Assembly (NCBI GenBank): GCA_934256595.1
Contig: CAKQOW010000081.1
Coordinates: 1-6,004, forward strand
Source of the DNA: an uncultured Clostridia bacterium
GTDB taxonomy: Bacteria; Bacillota; Clostridia; Peptostreptococcales; Anaerovoracaceae
Direction of reading: 5' to 3'
Length of the DNA: 6,004 nt
A model generated the notes under the pieces. It did not search any database, had not been told where the DNA came from, and saw only the letters and a list, made by a program, of their open reading frames with translations. Positions within the stretch are counted from its first letter, which is position 1. Each line of letters begins with the position of its first letter. The position numbers and the translations under genes are program-made. Positions 1 to 5,902 of the stretch are shown piece after piece.

Positions 1-1001
1 AGCTCATCTCCGTTCAGTTCAGCAAAGTCGTTGTCCGCAAGGTATTTGAGCTTAAGCTCATTTGGCTGTCCCTCAAGACCCTTGGTATATCCCGGTGATA
101 CAACAGGATCTGCAAGCTCCCATATCTTGCCTACAGGGTCCTTGAATGCGCCGTCGCCGTAAACCATTACCTCTACAGTCTTGCCTGTTCTTGCTTTGAT
201 TTCATCCTGAACACCGTCAACAAATTCCTTACAGTTTACAGGGAACAGCTTAACCTTATCCTCTGTAGCCTTGTTTGAACCTAAAAGACCGTAATCTGAA
301 TTGTAGCCGCTGCCGTTTACGGACTCTGTAAGGATATCGTCCATGCCTAATACTACAGTCGCTCCCGCTTCTTTAACCAGTCTCTTTGTTCTTGCTCTTG
401 TGTGTATGTCACAGCATAAAACCTTGTCTGTGTACTCAACAATGGTTCTAGGGTTGTTTGAGAAAATTATCTCTGCCTCTGCGCCCTCTTCTTCGATAAG
501 GCCCTTGTAGTAGTTTACATAGTCAACCGCTGTGAATGTATGGCAGGATTTGCCGAACAGTCCCTCAAACTCTGCCTGTGTAAGTACGTCTGAATAAGGG
601 TTTATGCCTTTTTCGTCCAGCTTGTCTATGTCAAGTATGTGGTTTCCAACCTCATCGCTCGGATAGCTCAGCATAAGTACGATTTTTTTGGCGCCCTTTG
701 CAATACCTCTGAGGCAGATTGCAAATCTGTTTCTTGAAAGAATAGGGAATACCACGCCTACTGTTTCTCCGCCCAGCTTAGCCTTAACGTCCTGCGCGAT
801 GTCTGCAGTTGTGGCGTAGTTTGCCTGCGCTCTTGCAACTATTGATTCTGTAACGGCTAAAACATCTTTTGTGCCGATCTCAAATTCGCCTGCGTCTACA
901 GCGCCCAGAAGAGTATCGACTACAATTTTTTTGAGGTCATCGCCCTCTCTGATAATAGGGGCTCTGAGTCCTCTTGATGTTGTTCCTACAAATCTTGTCA
1001 T
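1..1001 (-). CDS. CofE-like F420-0:L-glutamate ligase family protein, C-terminus outside window
   Basis: The first 333 codons are present, with no stop before the left edge. The start ATG (999-1001) follows a GGAGGT ribosome site (1007-1012) with a 5-nt spacer. The protein begins MTRFVGTTSRGLRAPIIREG, then has a segment resembling the family's nucleotide/metal-binding fold, and near residue 280 a YGDGAFKDPVGKIWELADP stretch. I recognise this as the bacterial branch of the F420_ligase family (COG1478). Archaeal CofE adds glutamate to coenzyme F420-0 using GTP. Many Clostridia that carry this branch are not known to make F420, so the real substrate is uncertain; an ATP/GTP-dependent amino-acid ligation is the family-based guess. 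The protein is probably cytoplasmic: no signal peptide is seen. It lies downstream of glnS in the same orientation, 96 bp away, with a hairpin between. Family membership is recalled from pattern, not from a search. Confidence 0.72.
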   Translation of the reverse strand, partial: MTRFVGTTSRGLRAPIIREGDDLKKIVVDTLLGAVDAGEFEIGTKDVLAVTESIVARAQANYATTADIAQDVKAKLGGETVGVVFPILSRNRFAICLRGIAKGAKKIVLMLSYPSDEVGNHILDIDKLDEKGINPYSDVLTQAEFEGLFGKSCHTFTAVDYVNYYKGLIEEEGAEAEIIFSNNPRTIVEYTDKVLCCDIHTRARTKRLVKEAGATVVLGMDDILTESVNGSGYNSDYGLLGSNKATEDKVKLFPVNCKEFVDGVQDEIKARTGKTVEVMVYGDGAFKDPVGKIWELADPVVSPGYTKGLEGQPNELKLKYLADNDFAELNGDE

Positions 1002-1019
1002 TTTTTACCTCCAAATTTT

Positions 1020-1056
1020 ATCTGCTGAAGCTCTCTCCTGCAGATATCTAAATATC
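1020..1056 (-). repeat. Small inverted repeats in leader of the CofE-like gene
   Basis: Two short inverted repeats fill the space between the glnS terminator and the CofE-like ribosome site: ATCTGC / GCAGAT (1020-1025 and 1040-1045, 14-nt loop) and GATAT / ATATC (1043-1047 and 1052-1056). They overlap by three bases, so as RNA stems they would partly exclude one another. They could be leader structure or chance; no known riboswitch motif is recognised. Confidence 0.3.
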
Positions 1057-1079
1057 AAAAGGCGGAAATAATTTCCGCC
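1057..1079 (-). terminator. Hairpin terminator after glnS, weak U-tract
   Basis: The inverted repeat GGCGGAAA / TTTCCGCC (1061-1068 and 1072-1079) closes a 3-nt loop 18 bp past the glnS stop. On the minus strand it is followed by only four T (1057-1060) and then GATATT, so termination may be partial. On the plus strand the same stem is followed by five T (1082-1086), but no plus-strand gene uses it. I found no convincing promoter between this hairpin and the CofE-like gene, which makes read-through from glnS likely. Confidence 0.7.
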
Positions 1080-1097
1080 GCTTTTTACTGTCTGCCT

Positions 1098-2756
1098 TTA
1101 TTTGCCCGGCTTGTATGAACTCTTGAGGTCCACTATTCTGTTGAATACCTTTTCGGTATCTGTTGTCAGTTTTTTGTCTGCAATATAGTAACCGTGTCTG
1201 AAGAACTGGAATCTTTCTCCCGGCGCCGCCTCAAGTATTGACGGCTCTGCATATGCGGTCACCACCTCCATTGAGTTTTCGTTGAGAACATTGTTGCCCT
1301 CTTCATCTGTAATCATCAGATAGTCATAGTTTCTGATTTTAATCGGAACTGCTGTCTTTGCATCAACCCAGTGAATGGTTCCCTTGACCTTGCGGCCCTC
1401 AAAGCCTGCGCCTGATCTTGTTTCAGGGTCATAAGTGCACAGAAGCTCTCTGATGCTGCCGTCATCGTTTTTGACAACCTCATTGCAGGTGATGAAATAT
1501 GCTCCCTTAAATCTTACTTCGTTTCCGGGGAAGAGTCTGAAATATTTCTTTGCCGGAACTTCCATAAAGTCTGCGCCGTCAACATAAAGCTCTCTGCTGA
1601 AAGGAACCTTGCGGCTGCCCATTTCAGGAACGTTTCTGTTGTTTTCCATTTCACATTCTTCGGTCCGGTCTTCAGGATAATTGGTTATTATCACTTTAAT
1701 CGGATCCTCTACCACATTTCTTGAGGCAACCTTGTCCTTGAGGTCCTCTCTGATGCAGTGCTCCAGCAGTGAAACATCAACTGTACTGTTTGCTTTTGAA
1801 ACACCTATTCTCTCGCAGAAGTCTCTGATTGACTCAGGTGTATATCCTCTTCTTCTGAGGCCTGCAATGGTCGGCATTCTCGGATCGTCCCAGCCCTCTA
1901 CAGTGCCGTCGTCCACCATAGCCTTGAGGTATCTCTTGCTCATAACTGTATTTGTAAGGTTAAGTCTTGCAAATTCAATCTGCTGCGGCGGATTAGGCCA
2001 GTTAAGCTCCTCAAGAACCCAGTCGTAAAGAGGTCTGTGGTCCTCAAATTCAAGTGTGCATATTGAATGTGTGATGCCCTCTATTGCGTCCTCTATAGGG
2101 TGCGCAAAGTCATACATAGGATATATGCACCATTTGTCACCTGTGTTGTGATGTGTTGTATGAGCTATTCTGTATATAACAGGGTCTCTCATATTGATGT
2201 TTGGCGATGCCATATCTATCTTTGCTCTCAGCACCTTTTCGCCGTCGGCATATTTGCCTGCTTTCATCTCTTCAAAGAGCTGCAGGTTCTCCTCTACACT
2301 TCTGTTTCTGTAAGGGCTTTCCTTGCCCGGCTCTTTGAGAGTACCTCTGTATTCTCTTATCTGATCCGCATTGAGATCGCATACGAACGCCTTGCCCTTG
2401 TTTATGAGCTCTACTGCGCATTCGTACATTTTGTCAAAGTAGTCAGATGCCCACAGGCGTTTGTCCCATTCAAAGCCCAGCCATCTTACATCTGCTTCGA
2501 TTGAGTCTATATATTCAACATCTTCTTTTACAGGGTTTGTATCGTCATATCTTAAATTGCATTTGCCACCGTATTTTTGGGCAGTAGTAAAGTTAAGGCA
2601 TATTGATTTTGCGTGTCCGATATGAAGATATCCATTCGGCTCCGGCGGAAATCTTGTGTATACCTTGTCACCATTCTTACCTGTTTCCAGATCTTTATCT
2701 ATGATATTATGGATAAAGTTGGAGCTTTCAACTTCTCTGATTTCTTTTTCTGACAT
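1098..2756 (-). CDS. glnS: Glutaminyl-tRNA synthetase
   Basis: This class I aminoacyl-tRNA synthetase charges tRNA-Gln with glutamine in the cytoplasm. The 552 residues match the usual GlnRS length (E. coli GlnRS is about 554). The catalytic Rossmann domain carries the HIGH motif at residues 45-48 within PPEPNGYLHIGHAKSICLNF, the GlnRS-specific DDTNPVKED at 71-79, and the KMSKS-loop equivalent VMSKR at 271-275. The second half (about 345-540) is the two-barrel anticodon-binding region typical of GlnRS and eukaryotic-type GluRS. The ATG start has TCCTCCT on the plus strand (AGGAGGA as read) 7 nt upstream. A strong extended -10 promoter lies 44 bp before the start, and no T-box signature was found in the leader. 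Many Firmicutes make Gln-tRNA indirectly through GatCAB; GlnRS in this class is usually explained by old horizontal transfer. No key motif is missing. Confidence 0.97.
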   Translation of the reverse strand: MSEKEIREVESSNFIHNIIDKDLETGKNGDKVYTRFPPEPNGYLHIGHAKSICLNFTTAQKYGGKCNLRYDDTNPVKEDVEYIDSIEADVRWLGFEWDKRLWASDYFDKMYECAVELINKGKAFVCDLNADQIREYRGTLKEPGKESPYRNRSVEENLQLFEEMKAGKYADGEKVLRAKIDMASPNINMRDPVIYRIAHTTHHNTGDKWCIYPMYDFAHPIEDAIEGITHSICTLEFEDHRPLYDWVLEELNWPNPPQQIEFARLNLTNTVMSKRYLKAMVDDGTVEGWDDPRMPTIAGLRRRGYTPESIRDFCERIGVSKANSTVDVSLLEHCIREDLKDKVASRNVVEDPIKVIITNYPEDRTEECEMENNRNVPEMGSRKVPFSRELYVDGADFMEVPAKKYFRLFPGNEVRFKGAYFITCNEVVKNDDGSIRELLCTYDPETRSGAGFEGRKVKGTIHWVDAKTAVPIKIRNYDYLMITDEEGNNVLNENSMEVVTAYAEPSILEAAPGERFQFFRHGYYIADKKLTTDTEKVFNRIVDLKSSYKPGK

Positions 2757-2799
2757 ATTATTGTCCTCCTAAGTTTACTTCCCAAAAATTTGACACTAC

Positions 2800-2828
2800 A
2801 TTATATCACAAATTATAATAATTTACCA
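2800..2828 (-). promoter_or_regulatory. Probable glnS promoter with extended -10
   Basis: On the minus strand TATAAT (2800-2805) is preceded by TGA (2806-2808), giving a TGnTATAAT extended -10. The hexamer 17 bp upstream, TGGTAA (2823-2828), is a poor -35, as is common with extended -10 promoters. The predicted leader is about 35-40 nt, ending in the AGGAGG site at 2764-2770. Two more TATAAT hexamers lie upstream on the same strand (2812-2817 and 2841-2846). A 15-bp AT palindrome (AAATTA-taa-TAATTT, 2810-2824) sits between -10 and -35. Confidence 0.65.
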
Positions 2829-3107
2829 GTCACAATTTTTATTATATCCATTCTCCTCCCTATCCACTCAAATCTCTTTTTAATATTACTTTGCTTATAT
2901 TTACCTCCGTTTTTGCCTGTATTTGTTGTGTTTTTTAACAAATTTGCTTAATATCTTTCTTCTGTTTGTCTAATTTGATTTATTTTTATCTGTTTCGTTG
3001 ACTAAATTTATTTCAGACGTTATTATGGTTATACTAACCGTTTAACTATTGACGAAAGTTAATAGCAACATAACTACTTTTGCTAAATATCGAAAATTCA
3101 AGCTAAC
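2829..3107. other. AT-rich intergenic gap, no supportable gene
   Basis: About 280 bp between the terminator after the methyltransferase gene and the glnS promoter. All frames are broken by frequent stops, and I see no tRNA or other structured RNA. On the minus strand it holds two ribosome-site-like purine runs (GGAGGT at 2903-2908, with no start codon after it, and GGGAGGAGA at 2852-2860, before a 12-codon frame). It also contains the short palindrome listed separately. It could be spacer or a decayed gene. Confidence 0.6.
3027..3039. repeat. Operator-like palindrome GGTTA-tac-TAACC
   Basis: A perfect 5-bp inverted repeat around a 3-bp centre lies in the gene-free gap. The size and symmetry are like a small repressor site, but no promoter clearly overlaps it: a TATACT hexamer at 3030-3035 on the plus strand lacks a good -35. 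Chance occurrence is quite possible. Confidence 0.25.
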
Positions 3108-3145
3108 ATTAAAAAAGAGTAATTCTGCAATTACTCTTTTTTAAT
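3108..3145 (-). terminator. Strong intrinsic terminator after the methyltransferase gene
   Basis: A perfect 17-bp inverted repeat (ATTAAAAAAGAGTAATT against AATTACTCTTTTTTAAT) surrounds the 4-nt loop CTGC, starting 13 bp after the methyltransferase stop. The A/T-rich ends supply a U-run in either direction, so it could stop transcription on both strands. It marks the end of the transporter-methyltransferase unit. Confidence 0.88.
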
Positions 3146-3158
3146 TACTTCTCTCAGA

Positions 3159-3968
3159 TTACAGCTCCCACGATATAAATGCCCATGTGGCAGTTCCGGC
3201 ATGATCATATACCCACACATCGTCCTTTTGAATGAGATGAGCTTTTGTATATTCAACCAGTCTGTCATACTGCTCACCGCTGAGTCCGTCAGGAAAGCTG
3301 TCTGCCACCGCACTGACACATTCTTCAAAGCTTCCGTATTTTTGAGTTTTAAACGGCGCTTCTATGTATGACAGTTTCGGTCTCCTGTTCATCTCAAACA
3401 GGATATTCATTATATACACAAATGCACCGCAATCAGAGTAATTATACCCTATAGCCTCTGCTATCTTCCGGTCAAATCTGTGATTTCCGCTGGTCCATAC
3501 ACCCAGACACACTTTTTTTGCCGCTGCCTGCTCCAGCTTCATAAGACAGCCTTCAAGGTCATCGGATATGAGGGATCTTGAGGATATTGCAATATCACAG
3601 ACAGGTATTTCTCTTTTGCTCCAGTCCTCGTTCCAGTCAAGCTGCATGGCATGTATTCTGTCCGAAAGTCCAAGCTCTGCGGCGTCCTCCGAAAGCACCT
3701 CCAGCATCTTTGGTGAAAAGTCCGCGGCATATATTTCATGGCCTTTCTGGGCAAACGGAATTGCCAGAGTCCCCGATGCGCAGCCCATATCGAATATGGT
3801 ATCTCCCGGCTCTGTCTCTGCCAGTCTGTAAAACTCCTCTGCATATATGTCTCGCTTTCCCTGCTCGGGCTTTTTGCGAAACCTGGGCGCAAAGTCGTTC
3901 CAGAAATCAATGCTGTTGCTGTGTCCGTTTTCATCTCTTGTTTTCTTCCATTCTCTGTTCCAGTCCAT
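3159..3968 (-). CDS. Class I SAM-dependent methyltransferase
   Basis: This 269-residue soluble protein probably transfers a methyl group from S-adenosylmethionine; the acceptor is unknown. The SAM-binding motif I is FDMGCASGTLAIPFA at residues 59-73, a variant of DxGxGxG with alanine in place of the middle glycine. The acidic motif II is AADFSP at 81-86 (Asp83), and DWNEDW at 111-116 falls where the adenine-contacting loop is expected. An N-terminal segment with FWNDFAPRF (22-30) is typical of small-molecule-type methyltransferases rather than rRNA enzymes. The C-terminal 100 residues are aromatic-rich and I cannot assign them. The ATG start has an AGGGAGA site (3974-3980) 5 nt upstream. The gene lies 61 bp after the MFS transporter gene with no terminator between, so co-transcription is likely; a weak promoter in the gap is possible. 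A link to modifying or detoxifying a compound exported by the neighbour is speculation. Confidence 0.85.
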   Translation of the reverse strand: MDWNREWKKTRDENGHSNSIDFWNDFAPRFRKKPEQGKRDIYAEEFYRLAETEPGDTIFDMGCASGTLAIPFAQKGHEIYAADFSPKMLEVLSEDAAELGLSDRIHAMQLDWNEDWSKREIPVCDIAISSRSLISDDLEGCLMKLEQAAAKKVCLGVWTSGNHRFDRKIAEAIGYNYSDCGAFVYIMNILFEMNRRPKLSYIEAPFKTQKYGSFEECVSAVADSFPDGLSGEQYDRLVEYTKAHLIQKDDVWVYDHAGTATWAFISWEL

Positions 3969-4013
3969 AAATTTCTCCCTGTGTCTGTTTTATTAATTGT
4001 CCTTTTTAAGGAT

Positions 4014-4022
4014 ATCATATCA
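4014..4022 (-). promoter_or_regulatory. Possible weak extended -10 before the methyltransferase gene
   Basis: TGA followed by TATGAT (minus strand, 4022 down to 4014) fits TGnTATnnT, just past the transporter stop codon. The hexamer 17 bp upstream, GTATAT, is not a -35 match. It may give a secondary start for the methyltransferase gene alone or be chance. Confidence 0.22.
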
Positions 4023-4029
4023 CAGAGCT

Positions 4030-5211
4030 TTAGTACATATACTCTTTTTCAGATATGCAGGCTTCTCTGCTGCCTCCTCTGAGCAGTACCGACCATGCCG
4101 CAAGCAGTACGGCCGAAGCTCCCGCTGCCATATATGGCAGACGTTCTGCATTTACTGCCGCAGCCGATACTGCAGACAGGATAATCGGTGTTACAAACTG
4201 CGCAAGATACATTGCCGCCGAAATTACAGGCATTACAGTTGTTGCTGCTGATCTTCCGGCTTTTGCCGAGGCTGCAGATATAATATATGGGATTCCTATA
4301 CCGTTGGCAAAACCTATAAGCGCAGAACCTGCCAGTATACCGCCTCTGCCGTCTGTAAATGCAAGGAGCATGTAACCTGCAAAAAACAGCAGCGGCGCTG
4401 CATACTTCATCATCTCTCCCATTCTTTTTTTGATATGCACAAACAGCAGCCCTCCCGCAAAAGCAACAAGGTCTGCTCCTGCCATTATAACGGCTATAAG
4501 TCCGGCCGGAACGACTCTCTCTGCGGCGGTTTCAATGGCAAACTCTGTAGGATATACAAAGAACGTAAACATCAGGAGAAACATTGCAATTACAAATGTA
4601 TAATACTCTCTGAACACGCCTTTTTTCTTCTCGCGCTTTTCCTCCGTCACAAGCCTTTCGTCAGGCAGAAACAGTATGCACAGCACAATGCTTATAAGAC
4701 CCATAAGATATACAAGGAAGCTCAGTCTCCAGCTTATCTGCGCCAGCATGCCCGCTATAAGTGTTGCCGCCACACCGCCCATCTGATTCATTGCGGAGGA
4801 ATAGCCCATAAGTCTGTCCTGCTTGTCTCTGGTATAATAAAACGCCAAAAGTCCGGTTGACATGGGCATTATAATTCCCACGCCTATACCTACAAGCGCT
4901 CTTAATACCAGCACCATAAATATATTACTGAAAAGTCCTGCGGCGCAGCCTCCTGCCGTATACAGCACCAGTCCTGCAAGGAGAAGTGTTCTTGATCTGA
5001 ATTTCCTGCACAGGGCAGAAAAAAACATATTGGTTATGAATATGAACAGGGCCGGTATACTTATAATCAGCTGTACTAAAGTCTTATCCACATCTGAAAA
5101 GTATTCCCTTATCGTATCAAGAGCAGGGGCTACCGCCGCTCCCGCCATAACCGTAAGCAGTGACAGCGAAAGTATTGTCACCGTCAGGTTTGTTCGTCTT
5201 TCTTTTTTCAT
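4030..5211 (-). CDS. MFS transporter, probable drug/metabolite exporter (DHA1-like)
   Basis: The 393 residues form about 12 hydrophobic helices in two halves, split by a charged cytoplasmic loop near residues 184-203 (LPDERLVTEEKREKKKG). This is the length and layout of 12-helix major facilitator superfamily proton-coupled transporters. A degenerate motif A, CRKFRSRTLLLAG (68-80), lies between helices 2 and 3. Helix 4 has RALVGIGVGIIMP (104-116), and helix 5 runs MGGVAATLIAGMLAQISWR (144-162), the region where drug-proton antiporters carry motif C. The substrate cannot be told from sequence. The start ATG has GAGAGGT (5216-5222) a short 4 nt upstream. A promoter at 5289-5318 and an intrinsic-terminator hairpin at 5231-5271 precede it, so expression probably depends on read-through. 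The methyltransferase gene follows 61 bp downstream, probably in the same transcript. A non-drug solute role is also possible. Confidence 0.88.
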   Translation of the reverse strand: MKKERRTNLTVTILSLSLLTVMAGAAVAPALDTIREYFSDVDKTLVQLIISIPALFIFITNMFFSALCRKFRSRTLLLAGLVLYTAGGCAAGLFSNIFMVLVLRALVGIGVGIIMPMSTGLLAFYYTRDKQDRLMGYSSAMNQMGGVAATLIAGMLAQISWRLSFLVYLMGLISIVLCILFLPDERLVTEEKREKKKGVFREYYTFVIAMFLLMFTFFVYPTEFAIETAAERVVPAGLIAVIMAGADLVAFAGGLLFVHIKKRMGEMMKYAAPLLFFAGYMLLAFTDGRGGILAGSALIGFANGIGIPYIISAASAKAGRSAATTVMPVISAAMYLAQFVTPIILSAVSAAAVNAERLPYMAAGASAVLLAAWSVLLRGGSREACISEKEYMY

Positions 5212-5230
5212 ATGTACCTCTCATTTCTCC

Positions 5231-5271
5231 AAAAAAATATTAAAGCGCAAGCCCATCCGGACTTACGCTTT
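5231..5271 (-). terminator. Intrinsic terminator in the transporter leader (candidate attenuator)
   Basis: Read on the minus strand, AAAGCGTAAGTCC (5259-5271) pairs with GGGCTTGCGCTTT (5242-5254) across the loop GGAT: 13 pairs, two of them G-U. The two wobbles would be C-A mismatches in plus-strand RNA, so the structure favours the minus-strand transcript. AATA and seven T (5231-5237) follow. Only 19 nt separate the U-run from the transporter ATG, too few for a promoter, so any transporter mRNA must pass through this hairpin. It may also end transcripts from the lipoprotein gene. Confidence 0.8.
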
Positions 5272-5288
5272 CGCAACTCGATAAATCT

Positions 5289-5318
5289 AATATATCATAT
5301 TTTTCTTTAAAAAATCAA
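5289..5318 (-). promoter_or_regulatory. Probable promoter for the MFS transporter unit
   Basis: On the minus strand TTGATT (5313-5318) is 18 bp from TATATT (5289-5294), and TGA directly before the -10 gives an extended -10. The -35 starts 8 bp after the lipoprotein stop codon. The expected start near 5282 gives a leader of about 70 nt that contains the whole terminator hairpin and the ribosome site. Confidence 0.68.
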
Positions 5319-5325
5319 CTGTTTT

Positions 5326-5838
5326 TTATGCGGGATTTACAATGCCTCTGACCTCATCTATATGCTCTCTGATGTAGGATGCCAGCATTGTTTCAAGGGG
5401 CTGCCGGCTATAAAGTCTATAGTAGGTATCATCAAACTCATCAAAGGGATACATATCATACATATCCTCATATTCAGTCTCATCAAGACTGCTGATATCA
5501 ATATCGTTATCCGCTATGAAATCATCGTAAAGTCTCTGATATTCGACGGCTCCGATTTCGTCAAGGCTTTTGCTCACATACGCCGCTTCCCCGCAGTCGT
5601 TATAGAAGAACTGGCACAGACCTCCGCACTGCACTTCCATATCAAATTCAGCCACAGTGTACACCACCTTCTGCGCATCATTAAGTGCCTTAAAGTCATC
5701 TCCAAGGCCGAAATATGCTTCTTCAACAAGGTCGTAATCCGAAAGATCCTCTATGTTCTCAAGATATCCCCCGCCGCAGCCAATGGCCACAACCAGCATA
5801 ATCATTATCACTGCAATTGCAAATAGTCGTTTTTTCAT
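5326..5838 (-). CDS. Acidic lipoprotein with DUF4375/DMP19-like core
   Basis: I place the start at ATG 5836-5838, giving 170 residues. This puts a classic lipoprotein signal at the N-terminus: MKKRLF, a hydrophobic run, then AIGC with the lipidated cysteine at residue 21. A longer in-frame TTG start at 5940 would bury this signal behind 34 implausible residues. The mature part is strikingly acidic (by my count 37 Asp/Glu against 8 Lys/Arg). Residues 56-81 (VVYTVAEFDMEV, then CGGLCQFFYND) and 89-100 (SKSLDEIGAVEY) resemble the NGGF-QFFYNSSG and EAL-AIGA patterns of DUF4375, the family of the Neisseria DNA-mimic DMP19. Here two cysteines (71, 75) replace usual residues. An outer-leaflet membrane location is inferred; the function is unknown. 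No terminator lies before the transporter promoter. Upstream is an insertion-element tail, and I see no promoter of its own. Confidence 0.78.
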   Translation of the reverse strand: MKKRLFAIAVIMIMLVVAIGCGGGYLENIEDLSDYDLVEEAYFGLGDDFKALNDAQKVVYTVAEFDMEVQCGGLCQFFYNDCGEAAYVSKSLDEIGAVEYQRLYDDFIADNDIDISSLDETEYEDMYDMYPFDEFDDTYYRLYSRQPLETMLASYIREHIDEVRGIVNPA

Positions 5839-5850
5839 TTTCTTTACCGT

Positions 5851-5855
5851 CTCCC
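5851..5855 (-). promoter_or_regulatory. Ribosome binding site of the lipoprotein gene
   Basis: GGGAG on the minus strand lies 12 nt before ATG 5838, longer than the usual 5-9 nt. It is nevertheless the only good purine run near the start that restores the signal peptide, and it supports this start over the upstream TTG. Confidence 0.5.
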
Positions 5856-5856
5856 T

Positions 5857-5870
5857 GCCGGTATCCCGGC
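5857..5870. repeat. GC-rich hairpin just before the lipoprotein ribosome site
   Basis: GCCGG and CCGGC flank a 4-nt loop (5857-5861 and 5866-5870), ending one base before the GGGAG site. There is no T-run, so it is not a terminator. It may be a leader stem of the lipoprotein mRNA or part of the flank targeted by the insertion element. Confidence 0.4.
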
Positions 5871-5902
5871 TGTGCCCGTAACTGCATGAACCTTCAAGTG
5901 AA

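Noticed and set aside
2067..2504. Long plus-strand open frame opposite glnS (and others at 1681-2028)
   Set aside because: They lie wholly antisense to well-supported GlnRS codons, have cysteine- and serine-rich compositions with no family resemblance, and lack ribosome sites.
2757..3107. T-box riboswitch before glnS
   Set aside because: No AGGGTGGNACCGCG-like antiterminator sequence or terminator is found before the ribosome site, and the predicted leader is under 50 nt.
3539..4018. Minus-strand frame overlapping the methyltransferase in another phase
   Set aside because: The methyltransferase frame carries clear SAM-binding motifs and a ribosome site; the overlapping frame has neither.
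4055..5284. Plus-strand open frames opposite the MFS transporter
   Set aside because: Their low-complexity Ala/Ile or Lys/His-rich products are what reversed codons of a hydrophobic protein give; no ribosome sites or domains are visible.
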